NCBI GenBank assembly: GCA_013398295.1
Contig: VZSF01011151.1
Span: 186,974-250,973 of the forward strand
DNA: 64,000 nucleotides
From: Chionis minor
Taxonomy: Eukaryota > Chordata > Aves > Charadriiformes > Chionididae
Direction: 5' to 3'
The position numbers and the translations under genes are program-made. The notes under the pieces are model-generated. The model worked only from the letters and a program-made list of their open reading frames with translations. It was not told the origin of the DNA and did no database searches. Shown one piece after another: positions 62,225 to 64,000 of this stretch; within the stretch, counting starts at the first letter, position 1, and each line of letters opens with the position of its first letter.

Positions 62225-64000
62225 GAGGTAAACAATTTTTTTTTTTCCATAGGAAATAAAGGAAATAGCAAGAAAAAAACACAAGGAAAAGGGAATTTTA
62301 TTAAAAAGGGAGGGAATGAAAGACACAAGTGTTACTTGTCTTCTGTTTTTTAATTATTTTGTCACATGCAAATGTAATGTTTTTAACTAAATGCAGCTCT
62401 TACTTGCTATGAAACGGGTGGTTGGGATTTCTCTAAAGGTTTATGTTCCATGTGGAAGTGAATTTCCTGATCAGTAGATACACATCAGCAAAGCCATCTT
62501 GATCATATGAATCATAAAATAACTATCTCTGACCAGGGAACCATTGTACAATTAAATTATTTCTCTCCTGAAAGATTTTTCAGATATACAAACATTTAAA
62601 TGCAATTTACATACCTGCTGCCCAAGTAGTAGGTACAGAAAAATAATACTTCGGAAGAAGTCTGATCTATGCATAAGGTATCAGATTTCTAGCTAAAATT
62701 AAACCAAAGTAAAAGAGGATGTATAACTCGTTGATGACTTCTGACAAACCAGTAGACCAGACTACAGAATTGCAGGAATGTGAATAACTAGATTGTGCAG
62801 AGACAAAGCAAAGACTAGCAACAGGATCCAGCATTTCATTTCTCCTTTCTCTACATGAGAGTCTTTCATCCATATTTTCCATTGTAGCATAAGGAATTTT
62901 TTCTGACCGCAATTCCAACCCATTTCAGTGAAAAGATAAGTATATTTCAAGCCTTTTCAACCAATCTGCTACAAAAAGAGGGTATTGCTCTATTGCAGAA
63001 CTCAATAGTAAAAATCTCATTCTCTTCTCCATTAACCAACCCATTGCCTAGGGTGGTGATGAAAGCAGTTCTCCAGACAAATTTGTTATAATATTTCTGC
63101 TTCCCAAATCCCAGTCAATTTCACTCAGGAATAAGAGGTGACACATTAAGAAAAATGAAGAAGACCCTCAAACGCACACGCAAAACTTCTGCTTTTTGCT
63201 ATTAACCCCTCGGGAACTGATTCCCTCAAGCAAAGGTAGAGAAGACTCAAGGCTGACGGAACTGATTCTTTCAAGCAAAATCAAAGGACTCCAGACTGCC
63301 TCTTGTTGCCCAAATAATTCCCAAGATCCTGCAGCACATCCCAAGCCCAGCTCCCACTCCAGCTCAACGCTGTTAAACCTTCTGCCAAAGCATTCAGTTT
63401 CTATGTGGCCTTTGTTTCTGATATGCTTAAGGTGAGAGTGAATTATCCAGGCATTTTTGGCAGGACTGCTGGGGGTATGGGATCTGGACAGCCTTCTCGG
63501 TGTCCTCCTTCATGTCTTCCAGCTCCAGTCTCCCACCCTAGCTCCTCCCAAGCACAAAATGAATTTACATCCCCTCCTTTTGGGCAGAAACACATATCCT
63601 TGAGGCTGTTTTTCCTCTTTGGCACCCTTACCAGGGATCCAGCTGCCCACTAGTTCAAAAAAACAAAAGCCAAAATCCCATGGTTTACCCAGTATGCACT
63701 CAGATCAATAGTCTCACAGCAGCCATTCTGAGATGAGTGTGATTTCAAATCCACATAGTGAAAAGTTATCTACTTTAAGCTTAGAGAACATCTCATGTTT
63801 ACAGAGTAAGGACAAAAATGGCCTCGTGTTGTAGCAGTCACAGAAATTCACAGGTCTGGCCTCCAAGGGACTTAGAATTATCCATATCTCCTTTTAATTG
63901 TTAACATAATTTAAGCAAACAAGACTGCTGACTGTAGGTACTGAATTTCTTAAGAGAACGAATATTTTATTTAACTTTCAAGCAAATCAATCCATCCACC
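62225..64000. other. Unique non-coding stretch to the window end
   Basis: No gene recognised. A T-run lies at 62236-62246. Frames at 62667-62950 (minus) and 63196-63653 (plus) have no identifiable domain. The latter crosses an imperfect 45-bp tandem repeat listed separately. Confidence 0.5.
63213..63300 (+). repeat. Imperfect 45-bp tandem duplication
   Basis: GGAACTGATTCCCTCAAGCA at 63213 recurs at 63258 as GGAACTGATTCTTTCAAGCA, and similarity weakens towards the end of each unit. The 45-bp period is a multiple of three. In the plus-strand frame it gives ELIPSSK then ELILSSK, but there is no other sign of coding. Confidence 0.75.

Noticed and set aside
1..64000. Search for CRISPR arrays, tRNA, rRNA, prophage or operon structure
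   Set aside because: No regularly spaced repeats, cloverleaf-like sequences or bacterial gene organisation were seen. The window is vertebrate-type DNA.

Overview
The window is vertebrate nuclear DNA, almost certainly from a bird. It carries at least eight fragments of CR1-type non-LTR retrotransposons, several ending in the avian-style ATTCTATGATTCT 3' tail. It also has heavily decayed MIR-like SINE remnants, short microsatellites, one LTR-like segment and AT-rich unique sequence. There are no bacterial signals such as operons or ribosome-binding sites, and no CRISPR, tRNA or rRNA that I can see. I could not find a host protein-coding exon I would defend. The only long reading frames with recognisable protein content belong to CR1 ORF2 (reverse transcriptase and C-terminal region). 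All of these are truncated or broken. The window therefore reads as intergenic or deep-intronic DNA.

Layout: 1-2.6 kb unique; 2.64-3.75 kb very old minus-strand CR1-like LINE with a legible RT motif; 3.85-7.4 kb unique AT-rich sequence with a possible conserved non-coding block near 6.6-7.15 kb; 7.4-7.9 kb an unassigned reading frame next to a cluster of short perfect hairpins; 8.78-8.85 kb CR1 3' scrap; 10.39-11.02 kb the best preserved CR1 (plus strand, uninterrupted C-terminal frame); 11-27.5 kb mostly unique, with three weak MIR-like remnants, a (CATC)14 microsatellite, a G-run cluster and an ordered hexamer repeat; 27.5-29.2 kb decayed plus-strand CR1; 32.94-34.02 kb minus-strand CR1; 34.27-34.43 kb MIR-like SINE; 45.07-45.47 and 46.44-46.70 kb minus-strand CR1 fragments; 47-57 kb unique with AT-rich and CpG-rich patches; 56.99-57.36 kb plus-strand CR1 beside a 57.58-57.72 kb minus-strand scrap; 60.8-61.3 kb ERV-type LTR remnant; 61.03-62.22 kb a 597-bp direct repeat split by a single N.

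The most important observation is that last one: two apparently identical 597-bp copies with one N between them. This is best explained as overlapping contigs joined without merging (false duplication), not as biology. I did not find a convincing undescribed biological system. The remaining leads are modest: a hairpin cluster at 7.75-7.88 kb, possible enhancer-like motif clusters, and two unassigned reading frames. Most boundaries of decayed repeats are approximate because they rest on recognition by eye, without alignment to a repeat library.
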